Shown one piece after another: positions 27,707 to 35,232 of a DNA stretch of 64,000 nucleotides (position 1 is the stretch's first letter; the number at the start of each line of letters is the position of its first letter). The position numbers were made by a program, and so were the translations under genes. This DNA comes from CAZNPH01 sp964574985 (GTDB lineage Bacteria; Bacteroidota; Bacteroidia; Bacteroidales; SM23-62). A model generated the notes under the pieces. That model saw only the letters and a list, made by a program, of their open reading frames with translations. It searched no databases and was not told the DNA's origin. Location: NCBI GenBank assembly GCA_964574985.1, contig CAZNPH010000015.1, forward strand, positions 42,686-106,685, given 5' to 3'.

Positions 27707-27824
27707 GCACTGCAAATATGATCATAATTTTTTTATTATGATCCTGACCGGTGCCTGTTTCCTGCATTTGTGCCTGTTACATTTTCCTGCCGGGATGCGG
27801 GAGTGGATGCTGGAGAACCGGTGT

Positions 27825-28055
27825 TCATCCGGCGGACCGGATTCGGCCGTTGAGGATCTCTTCCAGCAAAATCTTCATTCCTTTTTCATTCAGTTCCAGG
27901 TCATTGGAAATATCGGTGAAGTATTTCCATTGTTCCTGAGAAAAACCATATTTGCGGAGCGTTCCCGGGGAAATATCAATGGAATTTCCACTCCGGATTT
28001 CACGGATCAGTTTTGCTAATTCACCGGAAACTGCCGGATATTCCTCTTTGCTCAT
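27825..28055 (-). CDS. Small hypothetical protein (76 residues)
   Basis: From an ATG at 28055 the minus strand gives a charged protein, MSKEEYPAVSGELAKLIREI, then SPGTLRKYGFSQEQWKYFTD and KGMKILLEEILNG. It is predicted helical, with regular amphipathic spacing and no signal or membrane segment. The open frame runs further upstream to 28487 but that part is low-complexity and out of character, so the ATG at 28055 is chosen. I do not recognise a family. It lies upstream of the M20 operon in the same direction, with a 118-base gap. Confidence 0.5.
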   Translation of the reverse strand: MSKEEYPAVSGELAKLIREIRSGNSIDISPGTLRKYGFSQEQWKYFTDISNDLELNEKGMKILLEEILNGRIRSAG

Positions 28056-28305
28056 GATTGGGTATTTTTGAGATAATCTGGTCTTACTGGTCTTACTCCA
28101 AAGATATAATGATTTTATGAAAAGACAAGTTTTGATCGCGAATGGTTGCTTTTGCATTACCGGGCATTCCTGATCAGGTTGATCAGCTGGACATTGTTCC
28201 TGACACCCGTTTTCAGGAAAAGGAACAGGTTCAGGCAGTGCCCGGAGCAAAAAAAATTGTGATTTTATGATAAGCTGAGTATATTTCAGATAAATATATT
28301 CAGAT

Positions 28306-28674
28306 ATGCCGCTTGAAGTCATAAAAAGCCGGATCAGGAGTTTCGGGTACGCCTTTTCCGGAATCCGTTCCATGCTGGTCACCCAGAAGAATGCATGGAT
28401 CCATGCCCTGGCCACCCTGGTGGTGGTGGCATGCGGTTTTATTTTCCGTATCAACCAGTTCGAATGGTGCTGGATCCTGCTGGCCATCGTGACCGTGTGG
28501 ACTGCCGAAGCCCTGAATACGGCCTTTGAGTTCCTGGCCGATGTTGCGTCACCCAGTTTTCATCCCAAGGTCAAAAAAGCCAAGGACATTTCGGCGGCAG
28601 CTGTGCTGATCACAGCCGCCGGCGCCTTGTTGATCGGCCTTATCATTTTTATCCCTTATATCACTATGCCTTGA
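28306..28674 (+). CDS. dgkA: Diacylglycerol/undecaprenol kinase (DgkA family)
   Basis: Three-helix membrane kinase of 122 residues. The family motif AEALNTAFEFLADV contains the catalytic and metal-binding glutamates, and KKAKDISAAAVL is the conserved cytoplasmic loop Lys/Asp segment. In Gram-negatives DgkA phosphorylates diacylglycerol; relatives phosphorylate undecaprenol, and sequence does not decide which. The 3' end overlaps the convergent rtcB gene by 11 bases, so transcripts of the two must overlap. Confidence 0.93.
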   Translation: MPLEVIKSRIRSFGYAFSGIRSMLVTQKNAWIHALATLVVVACGFIFRINQFEWCWILLAIVTVWTAEALNTAFEFLADVASPSFHPKVKKAKDISAAAVLITAAGALLIGLIIFIPYITMP

Positions 28675-29779
28675 AATTGTATACCGGTCGGAGCATTTCG
28701 ATTATATCGGCTGTTTCCCGGAGGTTCTGCATGATCTCGTTTTTGGATTTGTATGCTTCCGGTGCTTCGTCCTTGGTTTTTTCCGAAACGGTGGATGTCC
28801 ACACCGCCTTCATGCTCTCCCTGAAATCCTTCAGCAGAATGTTTTTTTTGGCCTGGTTCCTGGACATGACCCGTCCGGCTCCGTGGGGTGCGGAAAAATT
28901 CCATTCGCTGTTGCCTTTTCCCTTTGCGATCAGACTCCCGTCGCGCATGTTGAAAGGGATGATGATCCGTTCATCTTGGTGGGCCGAGATGGCTCCCTTC
29001 CGGATGATCCCGTCCCGGAAACTGATGTAGTTGTGAACACTTTCGATCTGTGTGCCCGGATCTTCGATCCCGAGGAAAAACAGGATCCTGCCGTTGATCA
29101 CCTTCCGGTTCAGAGAGGCATATTCCTGGGCCGTTTTCATATCCGCGATGTAATCCTCACGGTCTTCCCCTTCCAGGAATGCGAAATCCCTGGGGATGCC
29201 GGGGTGTTTTTGCTGGCAGAGCCGTTGGGCTTTTTTCTGATGCCAGGTAGCCACCTGAAGACCGAAATTCCTGGATCCGGTGTGGGTCACCAGCCAGTGT
29301 TCGTCCCGGGAATCCCCGGATACCTCAATGAAATGGTTGCCTCCTCCCAGGCTTCCGATGCCCTTGAGCTGTTCATGGAAGTCAATCCCGAACTTGTCGC
29401 AGGTTTGCCTCATCCGGTTGATAAAATCAACGGGGAATTCCCGTACATCCGCACTTTTGTTCCTTTTGAACCCGTAGGGTATGGCCCTGCGGATGAACTT
29501 GTCCATGGCACCGAAATCGATCTCTCTTTTCCCGGTCCGGGTGGCCAGTATCCCGCAACCAATGTCCAGTCCGATCAAATTGGGCACCACCCGGCCGCTC
29601 AGGTTGGCCGTATATCCGATCACACAACCTTTTCCTGCATGCACGTCGGGCATGATCCTGATCCGGATGTCGCGAAATACTTCCTGATCCACGAAATCCC
29701 GTATCTGTTTCCGGGATGCCTCGTCGAGATTGTCGCTGAAGACAACTGCCGTGTTATATTTCCCGGGGATCTCTGTCAT
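28664..29779 (-). CDS. rtcB: RtcB-type RNA ligase
   Basis: GTP- and Mn-dependent 3'-phosphate RNA ligase of about 371 residues, the short bacterial form. Motifs include PDVHAGKGCVIG, LIGLDIGCG with the metal-binding Cys75, GSLGGGNHFIEV, THTGSRNFG, ISFRDGIIRKGAISAHQDER and the guanylylated-histidine region SAPHGAGR. It repairs or splices RNA with 2',3'-cyclic phosphate ends. Start at ATG 29779 is preferred to the TTG-like extension at 29815. No Rtc regulator or archease is adjacent. The 3' end overlaps dgkA. Confidence 0.95.
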   Translation of the reverse strand: MTEIPGKYNTAVVFSDNLDEASRKQIRDFVDQEVFRDIRIRIMPDVHAGKGCVIGYTANLSGRVVPNLIGLDIGCGILATRTGKREIDFGAMDKFIRRAIPYGFKRNKSADVREFPVDFINRMRQTCDKFGIDFHEQLKGIGSLGGGNHFIEVSGDSRDEHWLVTHTGSRNFGLQVATWHQKKAQRLCQQKHPGIPRDFAFLEGEDREDYIADMKTAQEYASLNRKVINGRILFFLGIEDPGTQIESVHNYISFRDGIIRKGAISAHQDERIIIPFNMRDGSLIAKGKGNSEWNFSAPHGAGRVMSRNQAKKNILLKDFRESMKAVWTSTVSEKTKDEAPEAYKSKNEIMQNLRETADIIEMLRPVYNFKA

Positions 29780-29846
29780 ATGAACGAATATATGAAACTT
29801 GTTCAACAAGATCAAGTCCTTTCATGGATGCTTGTTCAAAGATGGA

Positions 29847-30338
29847 TTATTTCAGGATTAGCTTACCGGCGTCTCCGAAGTTGTCATAGCCGGACACGAT
29901 GACCCTTTCCCCCTCCCGGAGTCCGCTCAGCACTTCATAATACCTTGGATTTTGCCTGCCGATGCTGATCTCCCGCCTGCATGCAGAACCTTCATCCTCA
30001 TTGATCACATAGACCCATTGTCCGCCGGTGCTTTGATAGAATCCACCCCGGGGGATCTCTCCGGTAAAGACCATGTCTGCATAAAAGCGTCCGTTTTCCA
30101 CCTCCGGATATATTTTTATGATCCTTCCCGGATAGGAAGTGCCGGCAAAATCACAACTGCCGGTTAGCCCTGTTTCAATCCGGGCAATATAATGCCCCTC
30201 AATTTCCACCCTGCCTCCCTCAATGGCATCCAGGTATATTGTCCTGATGGGCTCGACGGTCCCGATGACCGCGATGTAATCCTGGAAAATGTCACGCTCG
30301 ACTCCATTCCAACCACGAACTGATTCTTTTGAATGCAT
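29847..30338 (-). pseudogene. Internally deleted periplasmic adaptor (HlyD/MacA-type) of an efflux pump
   Basis: The 163-residue frame opens with FQDYIAVIGTVEPIRTIYLD, the usual beginning of these Bacteroidota adaptors. It jumps directly to IARIETGLTGSCDFAGTSYP and IIKIYPEVENGRFYADMVF, then to RGGFYQSTGGQWVYVINEDE, and finishes PRYYEVLSGLREGERVIVSG. Family members have about 410 residues with an N-terminal membrane anchor, a lipoyl half-motif and a long coiled coil; all three are gone. Deletions stayed in frame, so a short protein could still be made, but it cannot act as an adaptor. It lies back to back with the sigma-54 regulator. Confidence 0.75.
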
Positions 30339-30349
30339 TACGTTCTTTA

Positions 30350-30367
30350 CATCATTTATTATGCCAA
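30350..30367 (-). promoter_or_regulatory. Degenerate sigma-54-like promoter before the adaptor remnant
   Basis: On the minus strand TTGGCATAATAAATGATG keeps the -24 GG of TTGGCA, and at the -12 position has ATGAT instead of TTGCA, so GC is GA. Its location 12 bases before the remnant start and about 65 bases from the inverted repeat at 30433-30449 is what a sigma-54 activator site would require. Weak match. Confidence 0.2.
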
Positions 30368-30432
30368 ATGGAATAATTGATTAATATACAGATAAATTTA
30401 CAGTCCGGCTACAAATACGTTCCAAATCGGAG

Positions 30433-30449
30433 TGTCCGGTTTTGGGACA
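30433..30449. promoter_or_regulatory. Inverted repeat, candidate binding site for the adjacent sigma-54 response regulator
   Basis: TGTCC-GGTTTTG-GGACA is a 5-7-5 dyad located 97 bases before the regulator gene and 95 bases before the divergent adaptor remnant. NtrC-class activators bind such dyads as upstream activating sites. The link to this regulator is positional inference. Confidence 0.35.
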
Positions 30450-30529
30450 TGTGCAGTACGATTCCGAACAATGGAAAATAATACGTAATTTTATCGCAGG
30501 AGAATACAACACCATTCATAGATATCCGG

Positions 30530-31906
30530 ATGAGCACCAAATCGGGAAAAATACTTGCAGTTGATGACAATGAAGACATCTTGTTTGCTCTGAGATTGCT
30601 GTTGAAGCAGCATGTTGAACAGATCACCACCATCGCGGACCCGGAACGGGTACCCGGAGAACTGGAGAAGGAGGATTATGATGTGATGCTGCTGGATATG
30701 AATTTTACCAGGGATGCCATCAGCGGCCAGGAAGGATTTGACTGGCTGGCAAAGATCCTTGAGATCGATCCGGATGCCGTGGTGGTGTTCATCACCGCAT
30801 ATGGCGACGCGGAGAAAGCCGTCAAGGCCATCAAGGCGGGCGCAACCGATTTCATCCTCAAACCCTGGCAGAACGAAAAGCTTATTGCCACGGTTTCTTC
30901 TTCTGTCAAGCTGAGGAGGTCCAGACTGGAAGCTAAAGGATTGAGGAACAGGCAACAGGAGATCAGCGCTGTACTTGACCAGCCTTTTCACGAATTTATC
31001 GGAAAGTCCCCGGAGATGCAGGAGGTTTTTACGGCAATCAGGAAGGTGGCTGTCACCGATGCCAACGTATTGGTGCTGGGAGAAAATGGTACAGGGAAGG
31101 AACTGGTGGCCCGGGCGTTGCATAGAAATTCATTTCGGAAAGATGAAGTTTTTATCAGCGTTGATCTGGGGGCCATTGCCGAAACTTTGTTTGAAAGCGA
31201 GCTGTTCGGTCATGAAAAAGGCGCGTTTACCGATGCAAAAAAACAAAAGCAGGGGAGATTCGAAATTGCTTCGGGTGGCACATTGTTTCTGGATGAGATC
31301 GGGAACCTCAGCACGGCCATGCAAACCAAGCTGCTTACCGTCATCGAAAGAAAGGAAGTTACCCGGGTGGGAAGCAACAAACCCATTCAGGTGGATGTCA
31401 GACTGATATGTGCGACCAATCACAACATCCATGAACTGGTCAGCGAAAACAAATTCAGGCAGGATCTGTTGTACCGGATCAATACCGTGGAGATCAAACT
31501 GCCTCCGCTGAGGGAAAGGACCGGCGACATCCCCTTGCTGGTTGATCATTTTCTCAGGATATATTCGAAAAAATACAGGAAACCGGTCAAAGGGATCAGT
31601 TCTGCCGCCCTGAAAAAGTTCAGTCAATACCGTTGGCCCGGCAATGTGCGGGAGTTGCAGCACGCACTGGAACGGGCGGTCATCATGTGTGATTCGGATT
31701 TCCTGTCACCCGGTGATTTCCTGCTCAGTTCCCCGGAGCGCAGGGTCGACGACCTGGAACTGGAAACATACAATCTGGATGATGTAGAAAAAACCATTAT
31801 CAGCAAAGTGCTGAAACAATATCAGGGGAACATCACCCAGGCAGCCGCGGAACTCGGTCTGACCAGAACCTCCCTGTACAGACGAATGGAAAAGCATGAC
31901 CTTTAA
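30530..31906 (+). CDS. Sigma-54-dependent response regulator (NtrC/AtoC family)
   Basis: Full three-domain activator of 458 residues. Receiver domain: acidic pocket AVDDNED, phosphoacceptor Asp56 in LLDMNF, and Lys in FILKPW. AAA+ domain: Walker A GENGTGKE (about 184-191), GAFTDA loop (231-236) for sigma-54 contact, Walker B GGTLFLDEIGNLS, and RWPGNVREL. Fis-type DNA-binding end: NITQAAAELGLTRTSLYRRM. It activates sigma-54 promoters when phosphorylated. It overlaps the sensor kinase gene by 11 bases, forming a two-component pair. The divergent neighbour is a decayed efflux adaptor, the usual target of this pair type in Bacteroidota. Confidence 0.94.
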   Translation: MSTKSGKILAVDDNEDILFALRLLLKQHVEQITTIADPERVPGELEKEDYDVMLLDMNFTRDAISGQEGFDWLAKILEIDPDAVVVFITAYGDAEKAVKAIKAGATDFILKPWQNEKLIATVSSSVKLRRSRLEAKGLRNRQQEISAVLDQPFHEFIGKSPEMQEVFTAIRKVAVTDANVLVLGENGTGKELVARALHRNSFRKDEVFISVDLGAIAETLFESELFGHEKGAFTDAKKQKQGRFEIASGGTLFLDEIGNLSTAMQTKLLTVIERKEVTRVGSNKPIQVDVRLICATNHNIHELVSENKFRQDLLYRINTVEIKLPPLRERTGDIPLLVDHFLRIYSKKYRKPVKGISSAALKKFSQYRWPGNVRELQHALERAVIMCDSDFLSPGDFLLSSPERRVDDLELETYNLDDVEKTIISKVLKQYQGNITQAAAELGLTRTSLYRRMEKHDL

Positions 31907-33251
31907 GAATTTCAGGCTAAATATCATAATTCGCGTCCTATTGCTGGCTGCATCGGTATTCCTGTTCTTTTATTTTCTGGGCACGGAATACAGGGTGATC
32001 GTTTTTTTGACCGGACTACTGGTCATTGTGCTTGAAGTTTATTCGATGATCCGTCTGGTTGACAGGACGAACAGGGATCTGGCCAATTTTCTGGAGTCCA
32101 TCCGGTTTTCCGACTTCACCCGTTCTTTCCGGATCGACGGAATGGGATCTTCATTCGATGACCTGAACCGTGCCTTTAATGATGTGATCCGGGATTTCCA
32201 GGAAGTCCGGTCGGAGAAGGAAGAACATTTCCATTACTTGCAGAGCATTGTGCAGAATATCGATGTGAGCATCATAGTCTACCGCAAGGACGGGACGGTG
32301 GAGATGATCAACAAGGCGGCCAAGAAATTGTTCCAGGTATACGGACTCAGGAATGTGAACGGACTCCGGAAGGTCAGCGGGGAACTTGTCGATACCCTTC
32401 TGAACATTCAGCCGGGGGAAAATACGCTGGTCAAGGTCCGGGACGAGGATGACATTCTCCAACTGGCCGTTTATGCCACGGAGTTCAAGGTCAAGGGAAA
32501 ACTGATCATCCTGGCCACCATCAACAACATTCAGAATGTTCTGGAAGAACAGGAAACAGAGGCCTGGCAGAAACTGATCCGGGTGCTGACCCATGAGATC
32601 ATGAATTCCATCACACCCATCGCTTCGCTGTCCTCCACCCTGGAGCTCATGCTCAAGGGCATTGCAGAAGAAGGTGATATCAGGAGGGACATGGATATGG
32701 ACACGGTACTCGAGATACAGAGCGCTTTGCAGACCATCAACAAAAGAAGTACCGGATTGCTGCATTTCGTGAATACATACCGGAACCTGACCCGGATCCC
32801 CAAACCGAACTTCAGGATTTTCAGGGTGGCGGAATTGTTCAGGAATATCGAGCTGTTGATGGAAGAGGAACTGAGCGAAAAGAAAGTGGATTTTGTGATC
32901 CGTGTCGATCCGCAGGATATGGAGCTCTCGGCGGATGAACAACTGATCGAGCAGGTACTCATCAATCTGATGCGCAATTCCCTGCATGCACTGGAGAACC
33001 GCAGGGACGGCCGGATCGAACTGAAAGCTTTTGTCAACAAACGGGGACGTGTGACCATGCAGGTTTCCGACAACGGGAAAGGCATCCTTCCCGATGTGCT
33101 GGATAAGATCTTCATTCCCTTCTTTACCACCAAGCCAAGCGGATCGGGGATCGGACTCAGTCTCTCCCGGCAGATACTCCGGCTGCATAACGGGACCATG
33201 TCCGCCCAGTCCGTTCCCGGCAAGGAAACAATATTTACACTGACATATTGA
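31896..33251 (+). CDS. Membrane sensor histidine kinase partner of the sigma-54 regulator
   Basis: The 451-residue kinase has two N-terminal helices (about 10-29 and 33-52) with almost no periplasmic loop, a linker with DRTNRDLANFLESI, and a PAS-like region (VSIIVYRKDGTVEMINKAAK). The phosphoacceptor is His233 in VLTHEIMNSITPI. The ATPase has N-box LINLMRNSLHALENR, G1 VSDNGKGI and G2 GSGIGLSLSRQI. Missing extracytoplasmic domain suggests sensing of a membrane or cytoplasmic cue. Start codon ATG at 31896 lies inside the regulator gene, so translation is coupled. Confidence 0.93.
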   Translation: MTFKNFRLNIIIRVLLLAASVFLFFYFLGTEYRVIVFLTGLLVIVLEVYSMIRLVDRTNRDLANFLESIRFSDFTRSFRIDGMGSSFDDLNRAFNDVIRDFQEVRSEKEEHFHYLQSIVQNIDVSIIVYRKDGTVEMINKAAKKLFQVYGLRNVNGLRKVSGELVDTLLNIQPGENTLVKVRDEDDILQLAVYATEFKVKGKLIILATINNIQNVLEEQETEAWQKLIRVLTHEIMNSITPIASLSSTLELMLKGIAEEGDIRRDMDMDTVLEIQSALQTINKRSTGLLHFVNTYRNLTRIPKPNFRIFRVAELFRNIELLMEEELSEKKVDFVIRVDPQDMELSADEQLIEQVLINLMRNSLHALENRRDGRIELKAFVNKRGRVTMQVSDNGKGILPDVLDKIFIPFFTTKPSGSGIGLSLSRQILRLHNGTMSAQSVPGKETIFTLTY

Positions 33252-33313
33252 AATAACGATACATTAATATTCCAAACGGATTGAACAGTTATTTTTTTCA
33301 AAAAATAATAACC

Positions 33314-33640
33314 ATGATGAGAAAAATACTTTTTCTTTTGTTGCTGGGCGGAATCCTGTCCTGCAGTGTGTCGGCGCAGGTATCAAACCGGGACTTGATC
33401 TCAGGATCCGGTATGGCGTGGTGAAGGGCTCAGATTATTTCGGAGCCGATCTTGAATGGCTGCTCATGCCGGGCAAACCCAACGTGTCCCTGGTCACCGG
33501 GGCGCATGTGCGGAGTGATGCCGGACTGGATGCCGGTTGGTGCGGAGGTATATCTTCAGCAAAACATGTCCCTGATCCTGGAGGCAGGGATCCCGGCTTC
33601 AGACAATGCCTTCAATATTTCCGGCGGTAAACACACCGGC
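33314..33640 (+). pseudogene. Remnant of a secreted beta-barrel/outer-membrane protein
   Basis: An ATG at 33314 starts a clear signal peptide (MMRKILFLLLLGGILSC, ending VSAQ). The frame stops about 15 codons later. The next frame gives KPGLDLRIRYGVVKGSDYFG and ADLEWLLMPGKPNVSLVTGA. A third ends AEVYLQQNMSLILEAGIPAS. Alternating hydrophobic strands with aromatic ends are typical of an outer-membrane beta barrel, but it is shortened to about 100 codons in three frames. It lies just beyond the kinase gene. Confidence 0.6.
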
Positions 33641-35189
33641 CGCCGATGTATGTTTGCAGGACACTGACGGAGGGGATACCGGCTTCGGGGATATTCATAA
33701 GGTCTTCCGCGGTAATGGCCAGATCGGCCATTTTCCCTTCTTCGATGCTTCCCCTGACATCTTCTTCGAAAGCGGCTTTTGCCGCCCAGATGGTCATGCT
33801 TCTCATGGCCTGTTCCCTGGATAAGGCATTTTCCGGCTGGTAACCCCCCGGCGGGTATCCTTTCAGGTCTTTCCGGGCAATGGCGGCATAAAAGCCAAGC
33901 AGGGGATTGATGCTCTCCACGGGAAAGTCGCTCCCGTTGCACAGCCATCCGTTTTGTTCGAACAGATCCCTGAATGTATAGGCATTCCTGGTCCTTTCCG
34001 GCCCCAGCCGGTCCGGTGCCCAGGGCATATCCGAGGGGCAATGGGTGGTCTGGATGGAAGGAATGACCGAATAACGGCCGAAAAGCTCCAGGTCCGCCGG
34101 ATCTACCACCTGGGCATGTTCTATCCTCCATCTCAGGTCATTGGGTTCTTTGAGCAGGCTCCCGTAGATTGCAAGGACCGTTCTGACCGCACTGTCACCG
34201 ATGCAATGGGTGTTCACCTGGTAGCCGTAATGAAGGGCCTTTTTGCAGATCCCGGCGAGTTCATCCCGGCTGGCAAGGGACAATCCGTAATTGCCGGGAT
34301 CATCGGAATATGGTTCCAGCAAAAGGGCGCCCCTTGAACCGAGTGCCCCGTCGGCGTACAATTTGACCGACCGGACATGCAGGTGCGGGGTGCGGAATAC
34401 CCCCCTGTGCATGAATTGTTCCAGTGAAGATTCTTCGGGTACAAGCATGGCGTAGATCCTGATATGCAGTTTTCCGCTCCGGTTCAGGGGATCGATCATG
34501 TTCAGGGCCCCGGGTGCAAGTCCGGCATCATGCACCGAGGTAAGTCCCACACTGAAGCAATCCTTCTGGGCGGCCAGCAGGGCACCGGCCATTTCTTCCT
34601 CAGAGGGATCGGGGATGTGTCCGGCCACCCGTTCGATGGCATGGTCGATCAAAATGCCGGTGATCTCATTGTTTTCGGTCAGGATGGCGCCCCCTTCGAT
34701 TTCTTCTCCTGCATGAATGCCGGCGATCTCCAGTGCGGCGGTATTGGCCAGGGCTGCATGTCCGTCTATTCTTCTGAGCAGGGCCGGTGTACCGGGAAAA
34801 AGGCGGTCCAGTTGGGCTTTGCGGGGGAAATTTTTGTTTTCCCAGTCATTCTGGTCCCAGCCCCGGCCGGTTATCCATGCCGGGGAAGGAAATTCCCGGC
34901 GGTGCGCGGCAATGCGGCCCAGTACTTCTTCAAAGGAAGACGTCCCCGTCAGGTCCGCTTCCGCAAGGCTCAATCCATACTCATAAAAATGGCAGTGTGC
35001 ATCAATGAAACCGGGATAAACACATTTGCCCTGCAAATCCAGGTTTTCTTTTGCTTCGAACCGTTTCAGGATATCTTTATTTTTTCCGACTGCCAGGATC
35101 TTTCCGTCCTTGATGGCAATGCATTCCGCAATGCTGAATTCTTTGTCCACAGTATATATTGTACCGTTGTGCAGGATCAGGTCGGCCAT
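33612..35189 (-). CDS. YtcJ-type metal-dependent amidohydrolase
   Basis: The 525-residue cytoplasmic enzyme has the amidohydrolase composite fold. It begins MADLILHNGTIYTVDKEFSI, with metal motif GFIDAHCHFYEYG, later GLTSVHDAGLAPGALN, the VKLYADGALGSRGALLLEPY strand with the bridging Lys/Asp region, the QVNTHCIGDSAVRTVL histidine and ERTRNAYTFRDLFEQ with GSDFPVE. This is the YtcJ/COG1574 group acting on N-acyl or formamide-type substrates; the real substrate is unknown. ATG 35189 is the preferred start: upstream in-frame codons run into the preceding gene. It is the second gene of a unit behind the beta-helix lipoprotein. Confidence 0.93.
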   Translation of the reverse strand: MADLILHNGTIYTVDKEFSIAECIAIKDGKILAVGKNKDILKRFEAKENLDLQGKCVYPGFIDAHCHFYEYGLSLAEADLTGTSSFEEVLGRIAAHRREFPSPAWITGRGWDQNDWENKNFPRKAQLDRLFPGTPALLRRIDGHAALANTAALEIAGIHAGEEIEGGAILTENNEITGILIDHAIERVAGHIPDPSEEEMAGALLAAQKDCFSVGLTSVHDAGLAPGALNMIDPLNRSGKLHIRIYAMLVPEESSLEQFMHRGVFRTPHLHVRSVKLYADGALGSRGALLLEPYSDDPGNYGLSLASRDELAGICKKALHYGYQVNTHCIGDSAVRTVLAIYGSLLKEPNDLRWRIEHAQVVDPADLELFGRYSVIPSIQTTHCPSDMPWAPDRLGPERTRNAYTFRDLFEQNGWLCNGSDFPVESINPLLGFYAAIARKDLKGYPPGGYQPENALSREQAMRSMTIWAAKAAFEEDVRGSIEEGKMADLAITAEDLMNIPEAGIPSVSVLQTYIGGRCVYRRKY

Positions 35190-35232
35190 TTGGGTTTTGT
35201 TTTTACATGAGAATTCAGGCATTGCTTCCTCA

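Noticed and set aside
28123..28290. A minus-strand stretch ending LKTGVRNNVQLINLIRNAR with stop, reminiscent of a LuxR-type C-terminus
   Set aside because: Only about 25 residues with no upstream domain in any frame; too short to claim a gene or a fragment.
32151..33188. A 345-codon minus-strand open frame across the histidine kinase
   Set aside because: Antisense shadow of a gene with all kinase motifs in the proper order.
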